A DNA stretch of 64,000 nt from the NCBI RefSeq assembly GCF_001661675.2, contig NZ_CP019603.1, positions 310,001-374,000 on the forward strand, in the 5' to 3' direction. The translations under genes were made by a program, and so were the position numbers. Origin of the DNA: Croceicoccus marinus (lineage in GTDB: Bacteria; Pseudomonadota; Alphaproteobacteria; Sphingomonadales; Sphingomonadaceae). Under the pieces are notes generated by a model. The model made no database searches. It worked only from the letters and a program-made list of their open reading frames with translations, and was not told the DNA's origin. Positions 27,115-36,272 of the stretch are shown piece by piece. The first letter of the stretch is position 1; every line of letters begins with the position of its first letter.

Positions 27115-28230
27115 TCAAATAGGCTGGCAGGCGATTTCGAACATCTCCGCCGTGGCCTTGTGGTTGTCGACCGCCGGGCCCTTGCCCAGCTGTCCGTGGC
27201 AGATCGCCAGCGAACTCTCGACGATATATCTGCACCGCTCGAACCTGCGGTCGCGATAGGCGGCAAAAGCCGCTTCGGGCGTGTCCGCCCGCGCAATTTC
27301 CTCCGCCAGCACGATGCTGTCCTCGATCGCCATGCCCGCGCCCTGGCCCAGGTGCGGCGTCGTCGCGTGCACGGCATCGCCCAGCAGCACGACGCGCCCC
27401 TTGCTCCACGCATCGTACAGCATGACGCTTTCGAGCGGACGATAGACCACCCCCCCGTCATCCGTGATGTCTTCCGCCATCTCGCGGATCTGCGAAGCGG
27501 TATTGGCCAGCTTGTCGCGCATCGTCTGCGCCAGCCCGTCCTTGTCGTACCAAGGCTTGCCCGGTTCGGGCGTGGTCACATACATGTACATCAGCGCATC
27601 GCTGATCGGCACGAGCCCGACACCAGTCGGCCCGTTATATACATGCAGCGCGTCGAGGTCCGATGGCCGCGGCAGGTTGTAGCGCCATACCGCCTGGCCC
27701 GTATATTCCGGACCGGGCGCTTCGGGCATGACGGCGCTGCGCGTATCGGAATAGACGCCGTCCGCACCGACGACGATGTCGTATCGACCCTCGCTTCCGT
27801 TCGAGAAGCGCACCGTCACGCCTTCGCCGTCGTCGTCGATGCTGTCGGCGGTCACGCCAAGGCGCACATCGGCACCGGCTGCGATCGTGCGATCGCCCAG
27901 CACCTTGTGCAGCGCCGGCCTGCCGATGCCGACATTCGCGGGATAGCCGTCGACCAGCCGGTGGCTGGGCACGCGCGCAACCTGCGTCCCGTCGGGCGCG
28001 TGAACGACGACGTGATCGAAGCCGACCGCCGCATCCATGTAATCGTCGATCAGGTCGAGCTGCTTCATGGCGCGCAGCACATTGGCCTGCTGGATGATCC
28101 CGACGCCATAGACGGCCCAGTCGGGATCCTTCTCGATAACGGTCACCTGATGACCGTCCCGGCGCAGCGCGATCGCCGCGGTCAACCCGCCGATCCCGCC
28201 GCCAATGACAAGAATGTTCAGTCCGTCCAT
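27115..28230 (-). CDS. FAD-dependent aromatic monooxygenase (salicylate-hydroxylase-like)
   Basis: 371 residues. Group A flavoprotein monooxygenase motifs are all present: GGGIGG dinucleotide-binding loop at residues 10-15 (LVIGGGIGGLTAAIALRRDG), the DG motif in VVGADGVYSDTRSAV, and the GD motif in RVVLLGDAVHATTPHLGQG. There is no signal peptide or extra domain, so it is a single-component NAD(P)H enzyme. It is the first gene of a three-gene operon with the VOC dioxygenase and alpha/beta hydrolase, and should hydroxylate an aromatic ring before cleavage. A LysR-type control element shared with the 45.9-kb operon lies ~175 bp upstream. Confidence 0.88.
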   Translation of the reverse strand: MDGLNILVIGGGIGGLTAAIALRRDGHQVTVIEKDPDWAVYGVGIIQQANVLRAMKQLDLIDDYMDAAVGFDHVVVHAPDGTQVARVPSHRLVDGYPANVGIGRPALHKVLGDRTIAAGADVRLGVTADSIDDDGEGVTVRFSNGSEGRYDIVVGADGVYSDTRSAVMPEAPGPEYTGQAVWRYNLPRPSDLDALHVYNGPTGVGLVPISDALMYMYVTTPEPGKPWYDKDGLAQTMRDKLANTASQIREMAEDITDDGGVVYRPLESVMLYDAWSKGRVVLLGDAVHATTPHLGQGAGMAIEDSIVLAEEIARADTPEAAFAAYRDRRFERCRYIVESSLAICHGQLGKGPAVDNHKATAEMFEIACQPI

Positions 28231-28405
28231 GTTCTCAACCTCTCCAGATCGGCGGCGGTTGCGGCAGGCGCGGAAATCCTGCGAAAATCACGCCGAAACG
28301 CGCATCCCGTCCCGTGGGTGGGCAAGGAGGGCGCGCCGCGCCTTTTCTTCCGAAGCGCCGTCAGATCAATCTGTTGAGCGGATAATCACACCCACGACTC
28401 AATCG

Positions 28406-28422
28406 GTCCAATTTTTTCTTTT
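28406..28422 (-). promoter_or_regulatory. LysR-regulon element, copy 1
   Basis: The plus-strand sequence GTCCAATTTTTTCTTTT matches 16 of 17 bases of the element at 45987-46003, which lies between the LysR gene and the TBDR operon. Similarity continues with GCTTGCTTAT versus TCTCGTTAT after a one-base gap. Both copies have the same orientation relative to the minus-strand operon downstream (here the monooxygenase, 175 bp away). The AT-rich core stands out from the surrounding DNA. I infer an activator or promoter element used by the same regulator. Confidence 0.55.
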
Positions 28423-28476
28423 GCTTGCTTATCATCACCGCGATTTATGAAATGCGGCGGGGCCGCGGGCCTCCGG

Positions 28477-29759
28477 TCAGCCCAGCGCGGCAGGCAGCCA
28501 CAGCGAAAGGCCCGGCACGCAGATCACCAGCAGCAGCGCGAACAGCAGCGCGAGATAAAACGGCCAGATCGTCTTCAGCGCCTGCCCGATGGCGATGCCC
28601 TGCGCGGCGCAACCGACGAACAGGACCGATCCCACCGGCGGCGTCAACAGGCCGATCCCCAGCGCCAGCATCAGCATGATGCCGAACTGCACCGGGTCCA
28701 TGCCGACCTGCGTCGCGATCGGCAGGAAGATCGGCGTGGTGATCAGGATCAGCGGCGCCATGTCCATGAAGGTGCCCAGCACCAGCAGCATGAACGCAAT
28801 CAGCAGCAGCGTCAGCAAGGGACTGGTCATCGCGGGTTCGAGCAATGCGGCCAGCTGCGTGGGCGCCTGCAGCACCGCAAGGACCCAGCCGAACAGCGAA
28901 GCAGTAGCGATGATGAACATCACCATGATCGTCGTGCGCGCGCTGTTCACGAAAGCCGCCCGCATCCGGACGAGATCGAGGTCGCGATAGACGAACGCGC
29001 CGATCAGCAGCGTATAGGTACAGGCGATGGCCGCGCTTTCGGTCGGGGCAATATTCCCGCCAATATGCCGACAAGGATGATGATCGCCGTCAATATGCCC
29101 GGAATGGATGTCGCCGCGGCGCGCATCAGCGGGCGCCAGCCGGGGAACGATCCGCGCGGATAGCCGCGCCGCGTCGCCACGATGGCCGCCACGACCATCA
29201 GCGCCAGCCCCGTCAGCACCCCGGGCACGATCCCGCCCAGGAACAGGTCGCCGATCGAGATGCCCGTGCCCGCCGCGGTCGCATAGATTATCATGTTGTG
29301 CGAGGGCGGGATCAACAGCCCCGTGATCGACGCGGTGGTGGACACGTTGACGGCGTAATCTGCATCGAACCCGCGCTTGCGCATTTCCGGACCGATCGCC
29401 GATCCCATCGCCGACGCACTGGCCAGAGCGGATCCGGACACCGCGCCGAACAGCATCGAGGACAGGATCGTGACCTGCCCAAGCCCGCCCGGAGCCGAGC
29501 CGAGCGTCGATTCCGACAGGTTGACGAGCCGCCGGGCGATGCCGGCCTGCGTCATCAGCTCTCCCGCCAGGATGAACAGCGGGATCGCCATCAGGGTGAA
29601 GATGTTGACCCCGGCCGACATGCGCTGAACCGCGACGACCAGCGGAATGTCCAGCGCCAGCAGAAGGGCGCTGGCCGACAGGAACAGCGAGATCGCGACC
29701 GGGACGCCGATATAGAGCATCGCCGCCAGCAGCAGCAGAAGGAGCAGGATAAGGGTCAC
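28477..29759 (-). pseudogene. dctM: TRAP large permease (dctM), second copy, broken by a 1-bp frameshift
   Basis: Read from the GTG at 29759 (overlapping the dctQ stop, GTGA), the protein is a normal DctM: MLYIGVPVAISLFLSAS, FTLMAIPLFILAGELM, MLFGAVSGSALASASAMG and IPPSHNMIIYATAA, to ILTAIIILVGILAGI. There the frame goes wrong (LPRPKARPSPVPIRC then stop). The rest of the family sequence, APTESAAIACTYTLLIGAF to LTPPVGSVLFVGCAA, resumes in another frame. Alignment with the intact dctM at 5831-7111 (GGILSGYFTATESS) places a one-base loss near 29050. The downstream half has no early stops, so decay is very recent, or the base is a sequencing error. If real, this transporter is dead. Confidence 0.85.
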
Positions 29760-30241
29760 GCGCTTCCCGCACTTCCGGCGATTTCCTCGCCATGGACAAG
29801 TTTTGCCAAGGCGAACGCAGCCATCAGTCCGCCGGACATCGGTATGACCAGATAGACCATGCCCCGCGTCAGCGGCAGCGTCGGCACAGCATTGCCCCAT
29901 GTCGCAGCGACCAGCTGTCCGCCAAGCACGAGGATCAGCACGCCGGCGAGCACGATCAGCAGGTTCGCCCCCTGTATCGCCCGCTGCCGCCACGGCTGGG
30001 GCAGGCTGACGACGCCTTCGACGATCCGGATATGGAACCCCTCGGCAATGCCCGTGGCGGTGCCAAGAAAGGTCATCCAGATCATCAGGATCAGCGCGGT
30101 CTGCTCTGCCCAGGCGGGGCTGGTGTTCAGCAGATAGCGCGAGAAGACCTGCCAGGTCAGTATGCCCATCATCAGCGCCAGCGACAGCGCGGACGACCAC
30201 AGCAACCCCCGGCTAACGCTGCGGCCCAGTTGTTCAAGCAT
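29756..30241 (-). CDS. dctQ: TRAP transporter small permease (DctQ), second copy
   Basis: About 161 residues from the ATG at 30241 (MLEQLGRSVSRGLLW); the open frame extends upstream only through the dctP tail repeat. It has four hydrophobic helices, WQVFSRYLLNTSPAWAEQ and AEGFHIRIVEG, in the same places as in the copy at 5328-5831. It overlaps the dctP stop by 8 bp and dctM by 4 bp. The protein is intact, but its partner DctM is frameshifted. Confidence 0.9.
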   Translation of the reverse strand: MLEQLGRSVSRGLLWSSALSLALMMGILTWQVFSRYLLNTSPAWAEQTALILMIWMTFLGTATGIAEGFHIRIVEGVVSLPQPWRQRAIQGANLLIVLAGVLILVLGGQLVAATWGNAVPTLPLTRGMVYLVIPMSGGLMAAFALAKLVHGEEIAGSAGSA

Positions 30242-31328
30242 CGGTCTGCTCCGGATTGGCCCGGTCCGGATTGGCCTGCTCCGGATTGGCCTGCATGCCG
30301 CGAATATCCTCGACCAGTCGGCGCAGGTCCGGGGTATCGGCAAAGGCGCTCCACACCGGCTGCATCAGATCGCTGAACGCCGCCCTGTCGACGTCTTCCA
30401 CGATGGTCACGCCCGCCTCGGTCACGATCTTGCGCGCCTCGACCACCCGGCGATCCCAGATCTCGCGCATGAAGGGAACGGATGTCTGCGCCGCGCTTCG
30501 CACCGCTTCGCGGTCGGCCTGCGAAAGCCTGTCCCAGCTTCGCTTCGACATGGCCAGGATCTCGGGCGCCATGACGTGCCGCGTCAGGCTGAGAACCGGA
30601 GCCACCTCGAAATGGCGGGAGCTTTCATAGGAGGGAAAATTGTTTTCCGCCCCGTCGATGACGCCTTGCACCATGCCCTGATAGACTTCGCCATAGGCCA
30701 TCGGCGTCGCGTTGCCGCCCATCGCCTCGACCATGGCGACGAACAGGTCCGAGGTCTGCACCCTGATCTTGAGGCCTGCCATGTCCGCCGGTTCGCGGAT
30801 CGGACGATCGACGGTGTAGATCGAACGCGCCCCGCTTTCATAGAACGCCAGCCCGATCAGCCCGTGCCGTTCCAGCGCGGCCAGGATCCTGCGCCCCGGA
30901 TCGCCGTCCATCGCGGCGCGCATGTGGGGGATCGAGCGGAACAGGAAGGGCAGCGATGGCACCAGCGTCTCGGGGATCAGCACGTTGAGCGGCGCCGAAT
31001 TGATCCGCACGAAATCGATCCCGCCCAGCTGCGCCAGTTCCAGCGTGTCGCTCTGGCTGCCCAGCTGCTCGGATGGGTAGACATCGACATTCAGCCTGCC
31101 CCCCGTCAGCCGCGCAAGCTCGCGCGCGAAGAAGCGCAGTGCCTCGACGGTGGGATAATTCTCGGGCTGGCTGTCGGCGGCCAGCAGCGCGCGGCTCCCC
31201 GCCCCGCAGCCTGAGAGCGAGGCGAGGCCGAACGCACCGGCGGACAGCATTGCGCTGCGGCGGTTCAAGGGCGGCACCGGGCTGCCCCCTGCCCCGCCCC
31301 GAAGGCAAGGCGGCTTCGCTTCGAGCAT
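30234..31328 (-). CDS. dctP: TRAP solute-binding protein (DctP), second uronate locus
   Basis: About 364 residues from the ATG at 31328; an upstream open stretch overlaps uxuB in another frame and is rejected. The start leads to NRRSAMLSAGAFGLASLSGC, a Tat-like/lipoprotein signal. DctP blocks are ENYPTVEALRFFAREL, GGRLNVDVYPSEQLGSQSD, GLKIRVQTSDLFVAMVEAMG and YQGMVQGVIDGAENNFPSYE. It is a clear paralogue of the protein at 4279-5331. The C-terminus carries a 5-residue repeat (ANPEQ/ANPDR/ANPEQ) absent from the paralogue. It sits 31 bp after uxuB, so fructuronate/glucuronate-type acids are the likely ligand. Confidence 0.88.
   Translation of the reverse strand: MLEAKPPCLRGGAGGSPVPPLNRRSAMLSAGAFGLASLSGCGAGSRALLAADSQPENYPTVEALRFFARELARLTGGRLNVDVYPSEQLGSQSDTLELAQLGGIDFVRINSAPLNVLIPETLVPSLPFLFRSIPHMRAAMDGDPGRRILAALERHGLIGLAFYESGARSIYTVDRPIREPADMAGLKIRVQTSDLFVAMVEAMGGNATPMAYGEVYQGMVQGVIDGAENNFPSYESSRHFEVAPVLSLTRHVMAPEILAMSKRSWDRLSQADREAVRSAAQTSVPFMREIWDRRVVEARKIVTEAGVTIVEDVDRAAFSDLMQPVWSAFADTPDLRRLVEDIRGMQANPEQANPDRANPEQTDA
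30246..30290 (-). repeat. Three 15-bp tandem repeats in the dctP tail
   Basis: Units 30246-30260, 30261-30275 and 30276-30290 encode ANPEQ, ANPDR and ANPEQ at the end of DctP, immediately before the dctQ start. The units are nearly identical in DNA, so copy number may vary by slippage. Confidence 0.8.
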
Positions 31329-31359
31329 CGCTCGACCAATGTGCCGAATTTGCAGGGTA

Positions 31360-32733
31360 TCATCGCAGGCTCTGCAATCTGCCGTCGATGGCCGCGATGT
31401 CCGCCTGTGTCGGGGTCCAGTCGGAGGCGATCGGCCCTCCCTTGCCGAACATCGCCAGCACCACGCCGCCCGCGCCCGCCTGCCGCCATACGCCGCGCAA
31501 AGTCTCGGCCTGCGGATCCTCGACCGGGCGGACGTCGCCGCTGACATGGTGCAGCCAGTGTGCCAACCCGGTCAGTATCGCATCGCACGAATGGCCGCGC
31601 GCCTGCTGGATGGCCAGCGTATCCAGCCAGCGCTGCCCGATCTTCTGGCTACCATCCATCGCGATCTGGATCAGCCGGTGGTTGAGCGCCGGATTGTCGA
31701 ACCGCCGCACCAGCTCTGCGGCATAGGCGGCAAGGTCCTGTCCTTCGCCGGCATCGATGGTCGGCGCGGCTTCGCTGGTCATCAGCTGCTGCACCAGGCT
31801 GCGCAATTCGGGATCGGCCATCGCCTGGTGGACGAAGCTGTACCCATGGTCCAGCCCCGCATAGGCCAGCAGCGAATGCGCGCCGTTCAGCATGCGCAGC
31901 TTGGCCGCTTCATAAGGCGTGACGTCGGGCACGATTTGGGCGCCGTGATCGTGCCACGCGGGGCGCGGACCGGCGAAATCGTCCTCGACCACCCACTGGC
32001 TGAAGCCTTCGGTGAACACCGCTCCCTCGTCGCGCAGGCCCAGCCGGCCCTCCAGCGCATCGAGATCCTCGTCAGAGGACGCCGGGACGATGCGGTCGAC
32101 CATGCTGTCGGGCGTGCTGCAGTTCTGCATGAACCAGTCGCGCAGATCGGGCGTCCGTGCGTCGATCCATTCCAGCATCAGCCGATTCGGCTGCCTGCCA
32201 TTGCCCGACAGATTGTCGCAGCTCAGCAGCGAGAGGCCCGCGACGCCCCGGTCCCGGCGGGCCGCCAGCGCCTCGCACAGGATCGGGTAGAACCCCTCTT
32301 CCGCCCGCGCCATGTCGAGTGATCCGTCCGGTGCGCGGCAATAGCCCTTCTCGGTCACGGTAAAGGTCACGATTTGGCAATCGGGCGAGGCGATGCGCGC
32401 CGCGATGTCGGCGTGGTCGCGGCCCGCGACCAGCACTTGCCCCACCGCGCCGATGACGCGCGTGTCGTCCTGCCCCGCCGCGCGAACCGTCAGCGTATAA
32501 AGCCCGTCCTGCGGATTGAGCTGGTCCGCCACCGACGCCGAACGCATCGAAACGCCCGCGATCACCCAGCCCTTCTGGCCGGCGGCAAGGCAGGCGTCGG
32601 TATAGGCGGCCTGATGAGCGCGGGTGAACGCGCCAATGCCGAAATGCACGATCCCGCAAGCCTGTCCGCGATCATATTCCGGCCGCGCCACCCCTGCGGG
32701 CAGTTGCGCCATCGTCTCTGCCGACAGCCTCAC
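31360..32733 (-). CDS. uxuB: Fructuronate reductase (mannitol-dehydrogenase family)
   Basis: 457 residues. The start MRLSAETMAQLPAGV and CGIVHFGIGAFTRAHQAAYTD is nearly the same as in the copy at 14589-15908. The catalytic region YEAAKLRMLNGAHSLLAYAG is intact, as is the NAD-binding start. It starts inside the uxaC stop (4-bp overlap) and is followed by dctPQM. Because manD (mannonate dehydratase) is in the same regulon, reduction of fructuronate to mannonate is the most likely reaction. UxaB activity cannot be excluded from sequence. Confidence 0.87.
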   Translation of the reverse strand: MRLSAETMAQLPAGVARPEYDRGQACGIVHFGIGAFTRAHQAAYTDACLAAGQKGWVIAGVSMRSASVADQLNPQDGLYTLTVRAAGQDDTRVIGAVGQVLVAGRDHADIAARIASPDCQIVTFTVTEKGYCRAPDGSLDMARAEEGFYPILCEALAARRDRGVAGLSLLSCDNLSGNGRQPNRLMLEWIDARTPDLRDWFMQNCSTPDSMVDRIVPASSDEDLDALEGRLGLRDEGAVFTEGFSQWVVEDDFAGPRPAWHDHGAQIVPDVTPYEAAKLRMLNGAHSLLAYAGLDHGYSFVHQAMADPELRSLVQQLMTSEAAPTIDAGEGQDLAAYAAELVRRFDNPALNHRLIQIAMDGSQKIGQRWLDTLAIQQARGHSCDAILTGLAHWLHHVSGDVRPVEDPQAETLRGVWRQAGAGGVVLAMFGKGGPIASDWTPTQADIAAIDGRLQSLR

Positions 32734-34139
32734 AGCCGGTATGCCGCCTTGGCGAAATTATAGGCGAGGTCCTGCGCCAGTTCGGCAGCCTCCCATTCCT
32801 CAAGCCGGTGTTCGGCGACCAGTTCGGCCAGAAAGCCGCAATCGATCCGGCGGGCCAGATCGTGCCGGGCCGGGATCGACAGGAAGGCGCGCGTGTCGTC
32901 GTTGAAGCCCACCGTGTTGTAGAAGCCCGCAGTCTCCGTCACCATCCGGCGATAGCGGCGCATCCCCTCGGGACTGTCATGGAACCACCACGCCGGACCC
33001 AGCTTCAGCGCCGGATAATGCCCCGCCAGCGGCGCCAGTTCGCGGGCATAGGTGCTTTCGTCCAGCGTGAAGACGATGACCGACAGGCGCGGGTCGTTGC
33101 CATGCCGCGCCAGCAGCGGCTGCAGCGCGCGCACATATTCGGTGCGGACCGGGATGTCGGCGCCCTTGTCGCGGCCGAAACGCTGGAACAGCGCCGTGTT
33201 GTGGTTGCGGAACGATCCGGGATGGATCTGCATCACCAGCCCGTCGTCCAGGCTCATCGTGGCCATTTCGGTCAGCATCTGGGCGCGGAACAGTTCGGCG
33301 TCGGCCGGGTCTACCGTCTCGGCCTGCACCCGCCGGAACAAAGCCTCGGCCTTGAATGGCGACAGATCGGCGGTTGCCGCCGTCGGATGGCCGTGATCGG
33401 TCGAGGTGGCCCCCATCCGGCGGAAGAAATCCCGCCGCTGGCGATGAGCGGCAAGATAGCCCTGCCACGACAGGCAATCTTCCCCGGTCAGATCGGCAAG
33501 CCGGTCCAGATTGCCGCGAAACCCCTCAAACTCGGGATCGATGACGGGATCGGGGCGATAAGCGGTGATGACCCGCCCGCTCCAGTCGCTGTCCCGAATT
33601 GCCTGGTGATGTTCCAGCGTGTCGAGCGGGTTTTCGGTGGTCGCTATGACCTCGATCCCGAAGCGGTCGAACAGCGCGCGCGGGCGAAAATCCTCGCGCT
33701 GCAGCGCGTCGGTGATTCGGTCGAAATACAGGTCCGCATTGTCGCCGGACAGCAGCACGTCAAGATCGAACACCTCGCTGAACACCCAGTCCAGCCAGAT
33801 GCGCGAGGGCGTTCCGCGAAACAGATGGTAGTTATCCGCGAACAGCCGCCATGCCTCGCGCGGGTCGGCGGCGGCCGATCCGGTCGCGTCCGGCACGCCC
33901 AGCGCGGGAAGCGGGATGCCTTGCGAATAGAGCATGCGCAGCACGTAATGGTCGGGCACCAGCAGCAGTTCGGTCGCATTGCCGAAGCTTTCGTTCCGGG
34001 CGAACCACGCCGGGTCGGTGTGCCCGTGCGGGCTGATGATCGGCAGGTCCCGCACCGATTGGTAAAGGCCGCGCGCGATGGACCTGACTGCAGTGTCGGC
34101 CGGAAACAGCCGGTCGGGATGCAGGGATAGTGACGCCAT
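32730..34139 (-). CDS. uxaC: Glucuronate isomerase, second copy
   Basis: 469 residues. The metal motif SPHGHTDPAWFA, NATELLLVPDHYVLRMLYSQG, RPDPVIDPEFEGF, QIHPGSFRNHN and FTLDESTYARELAPLAGHYP line up with the copy at 13192-14592; the loop after YSQG carries a small insertion (TGSAAADPREAW). It isomerises glucuronate to fructuronate and galacturonate to tagaturonate. It lies 25 bp after gntR and overlaps uxuB, so gntR-uxaC-uxuB-dctPQM is probably one transcript. Confidence 0.94.
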   Translation of the reverse strand: MASLSLHPDRLFPADTAVRSIARGLYQSVRDLPIISPHGHTDPAWFARNESFGNATELLLVPDHYVLRMLYSQGIPLPALGVPDATGSAAADPREAWRLFADNYHLFRGTPSRIWLDWVFSEVFDLDVLLSGDNADLYFDRITDALQREDFRPRALFDRFGIEVIATTENPLDTLEHHQAIRDSDWSGRVITAYRPDPVIDPEFEGFRGNLDRLADLTGEDCLSWQGYLAAHRQRRDFFRRMGATSTDHGHPTAATADLSPFKAEALFRRVQAETVDPADAELFRAQMLTEMATMSLDDGLVMQIHPGSFRNHNTALFQRFGRDKGADIPVRTEYVRALQPLLARHGNDPRLSVIVFTLDESTYARELAPLAGHYPALKLGPAWWFHDSPEGMRRYRRMVTETAGFYNTVGFNDDTRAFLSIPARHDLARRIDCGFLAELVAEHRLEEWEAAELAQDLAYNFAKAAYRL

Positions 34140-34164
34140 GATTTCGTGAATTTCTCTGAAAGTG

Positions 34165-34920
34165 TTACGCGGTCAGCCGCGAATAGCGATCGCGCTTGGC
34201 CTGCATGCTGCGGCGGGCTTCGTCCACGGCACGCTGCTCGGTCGCGAACAGCAGGCTTTCCAGCACTTGCAGCAGGTGCCCGCGCATGGCGGCGCGCGCC
34301 GCCTTGGGATCGCGTGCCTGCAGCGCGCGCAGGATCGCGCTATGTTCGTCGACGACCGGCTTGATGTTGGCGTGCCGCGCCTTTTCATGCAGCAGCGCCG
34401 CCTCGCGCGAGGTGCGGCGCAGGTCCCACAGCCGCTCGACAGTCTCGATCAGTGCATTGTTCCGGGACGCGCGGGCGATCGCCGTGTGGAACGCGGCATC
34501 CGCTTCCTCGCGGCCGTCAGGCGACTTGTTCTCTTCCTCGATCTGGCGGACGAGGTCTTCCAGTTCGGCAAGCTCGTCGTCTGAAATCTGCGCGGCCGCC
34601 AGCGCCGCCACCTCGCTCTCGATCAAGAGGCGCGCCTCCGTCAGCTCGATCGCCGAGACATCGCCGGCCGGAACCTGCTTCTGCCCGGAATTCGACTGGA
34701 CATAGACACCCGACCCGACGCGCACATCGACAAGGCCCTGCACCTCGAGCGAGATGATGGCCTCGCGGATGACCGGGCGGCTGACCTCGTACATCGTGGC
34801 GAGGTCGCGTTCGGCGGGAAGACGCGCGCCAACTGCATATTTGCCCGACTCGATTTCGGACATCAGCCTGCCCGCGACTTCCTTGTAGAGCCGGTGGCTC
34901 GCTCGCGCTGCGGAGTTCAT
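34165..34920 (-). CDS. GntR-family (FadR subfamily) uronate regulator
   Basis: 251 residues. The N-terminal winged helix is VGARLPAERDLATMYEVSRPVIREAIISLE, with the wing VDVRVGSGVYVQ. The C-terminal all-helical FCD ligand-binding domain starts near residue 85 (ELTEARLLIESEVAALAA) and includes EADAAFHTAIARASRN and the metal-binding-type HSAILRALQARDPKAA. ExuR/UxuR-type regulators of hexuronate genes have this architecture and are released by a uronate intermediate. It is divergent from manD across 100 bp and leads the uxaC-uxuB-dctPQM set. A dyad in that gap is its probable operator. Confidence 0.87.
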   Translation of the reverse strand: MNSAARASHRLYKEVAGRLMSEIESGKYAVGARLPAERDLATMYEVSRPVIREAIISLEVQGLVDVRVGSGVYVQSNSGQKQVPAGDVSAIELTEARLLIESEVAALAAAQISDDELAELEDLVRQIEEENKSPDGREEADAAFHTAIARASRNNALIETVERLWDLRRTSREAALLHEKARHANIKPVVDEHSAILRALQARDPKAARAAMRGHLLQVLESLLFATEQRAVDEARRSMQAKRDRYSRLTA

Positions 34921-34938
34921 GTGGGCCCCTTTGGACTT

Positions 34939-34980
34939 ACCGGTTTATGAAACTTGACAGACCAAATTGGCGGCGTCAAG
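34939..34980. promoter_or_regulatory. Divergent gntR/manD operator region
   Basis: A nested dyad has outer arms CTTGAC (34953-34958) and GTCAAG (34975-34980) and an inner palindrome CCAAATTGG (34962-34970). Read on the minus strand, the left part is TTTGGTCTGTCAAG, which resembles ATTGGTCAGTCCAAT before the GH2 gene (39971-39985). FadR-type GntR sites have this TGGTC/GACCA form. An ACCGGT core at 34939-34944 matches those of the uxaA/uxaC region. The block probably controls both manD and the gntR operon. Confidence 0.6.
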
Positions 34981-35020
34981 GACTGCGTATCGCCTCAATA
35001 CAGAACTTCCGGGGTCTTTC

Positions 35021-36229
35021 ATGAAAATCCAATCCGCAAGAGTCATCGTCACCTGCCCGGGACGCAATTTCGTTACGCTGAAGATCGAAACCGACCAGGG
35101 CGTGTACGGAATCGGCGACGGCACGCTGAACGGCCGCGAACTGTCGGTCGTTTCCTATCTGGAAGACCACGTCATCCCCTGCCTGATCGGCAAGGACCCG
35201 CGCCGTATCGAGGATATCTGGCAATATCTGTACCGCGGTGCGTACTGGCGGCGCGGGCCGGTCACCATGCGGGCGATTGCGGCGGTCGACATGGCTTTGT
35301 GGGACATCAAGGCCAAGATGGCGGGCATGCCGCTGTACCAGCTGCTGGGCGGGCGCAGCCGCGACGGCGTAATGGTCTATGGCCACGCCAATGGCAGCGA
35401 TATCGAGGCCACGGTCGATGCAGTCGGCAAATATATCGACATGGGCTACAAGGCGATCCGCGCACAGGCGGGCGTGCCGGGCGTCAAGGACGCCTATGGC
35501 GTGGGCCGCGGCACGATGCATTACGAACCGGCCGATTCCCATCTGCCGTCGGTGACAGGCTGGGACACGCGCAAGGCGCTGAACTTCACGCCCAGGCTGT
35601 TCGAGAAATTGCGCGACACCTATGGCTTCGACCATCATCTGCTGCATGACGGGCACCATCGCTATACCCCGCAGGAAGCCGCCAGCCTGGGCAAGATGCT
35701 CGAACCCTTCCAGCTGTTCTGGCTCGAGGATTGCACCCCGGCCGAGAACCAGGAGGCGTTCCGCCTGGTACGCCAGCACACCACCACGCCGCTTGCGGTT
35801 GGCGAGATCTTCAACACGATCTGGGACTGCAAGGACCTGATCGAGAACCAGCTGATCGACTATATCCGCTGCACCGTGGTGGGCGCGGGCGGCATCACCC
35901 ATTTGCGGCGCATCGCCGACCTGGCCAGCCTGTACCAGGTCCGCACCGGTTGCCACGGCGCGACCGATCTTTCGCCGGTGACGATGGGCTGCGCGCTGCA
36001 TTTCGACACCTGGGTGCCCAATTTCGGCATTCAGGAATACATGCGCCATACCGACGAGACGGACGAGGTCTTCCCCCACGACTACAGCTTCGCCGACGGG
36101 CACCTGCATTGCGGCGAAACACCGGGCCACGGCGTCGACATCGACGAGGATCTGGCCGGGAAATATCCGTACAAACCCGCCTATCTGCCGGTCGCGCGGC
36201 TTGAAGACGGCAGCATGTGGAACTGGTGA
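35021..36229 (+). CDS. manD: D-mannonate dehydratase, enolase superfamily
   Basis: 402 residues from the ATG at 35021 ([15 protein letters not shown]); the longer open frame upstream crosses the operator and is rejected. It is collinear with the well-studied ManD of Novosphingobium aromaticivorans (402 residues): metal ligands Asp210, Glu236 and Glu262, the Tyr159/Arg147 pair and His212 all fall at the same numbers. The C-terminus [16 protein letters not shown] and DGSMWNW is the ManD ending. It dehydrates D-mannonate to 2-keto-3-deoxygluconate, closing the glucuronate branch. It is divergent from gntR and followed by a hairpin. No UxuA-type enzyme is in the window. Confidence 0.95.
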   Translation: MKIQSARVIVTCPGRNFVTLKIETDQGVYGIGDGTLNGRELSVVSYLEDHVIPCLIGKDPRRIEDIWQYLYRGAYWRRGPVTMRAIAAVDMALWDIKAKMAGMPLYQLLGGRSRDGVMVYGHANGSDIEATVDAVGKYIDMGYKAIRAQAGVPGVKDAYGVGRGTMHYEPADSHLPSVTGWDTRKALNFTPRLFEKLRDTYGFDHHLLHDGHHRYTPQEAASLGKMLEPFQLFWLEDCTPAENQEAFRLVRQHTTTPLAVGEIFNTIWDCKDLIENQLIDYIRCTVVGAGGITHLRRIADLASLYQVRTGCHGATDLSPVTMGCALHFDTWVPNFGIQEYMRHTDETDEVFPHDYSFADGHLHCGETPGHGVDIDEDLAGKYPYKPAYLPVARLEDGSMWNW

Positions 36230-36247
36230 TCCCAGCGCCTTAGCGGA

Positions 36248-36272
36248 AGCGCCGGGGTTCGTCCCCGGCGCT
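36248..36272. terminator. Bidirectional terminator between manD and sugar isomerase gene
   Basis: Perfect 10-bp arms AGCGCCGGGG (36248-36257) and CCCCGGCGCT (36263-36272) around TTCGT, between convergent genes and overlapping the stop of the minus-strand one. Strong GC stem, no T-run. Confidence 0.65.

Noticed and set aside
28231..28476. Possible insertion-element edge between the aromatic operon and the uronate locus
   Set aside because: No terminal inverted repeats, target duplication or transposase remnant was seen; only the LysR-type element is supported.
30234..31547. Longer start for the second dctP (31547 instead of 31328)
   Set aside because: The extra 73 codons overlap uxuB and are Arg-rich; the signal sequence begins after 31328.
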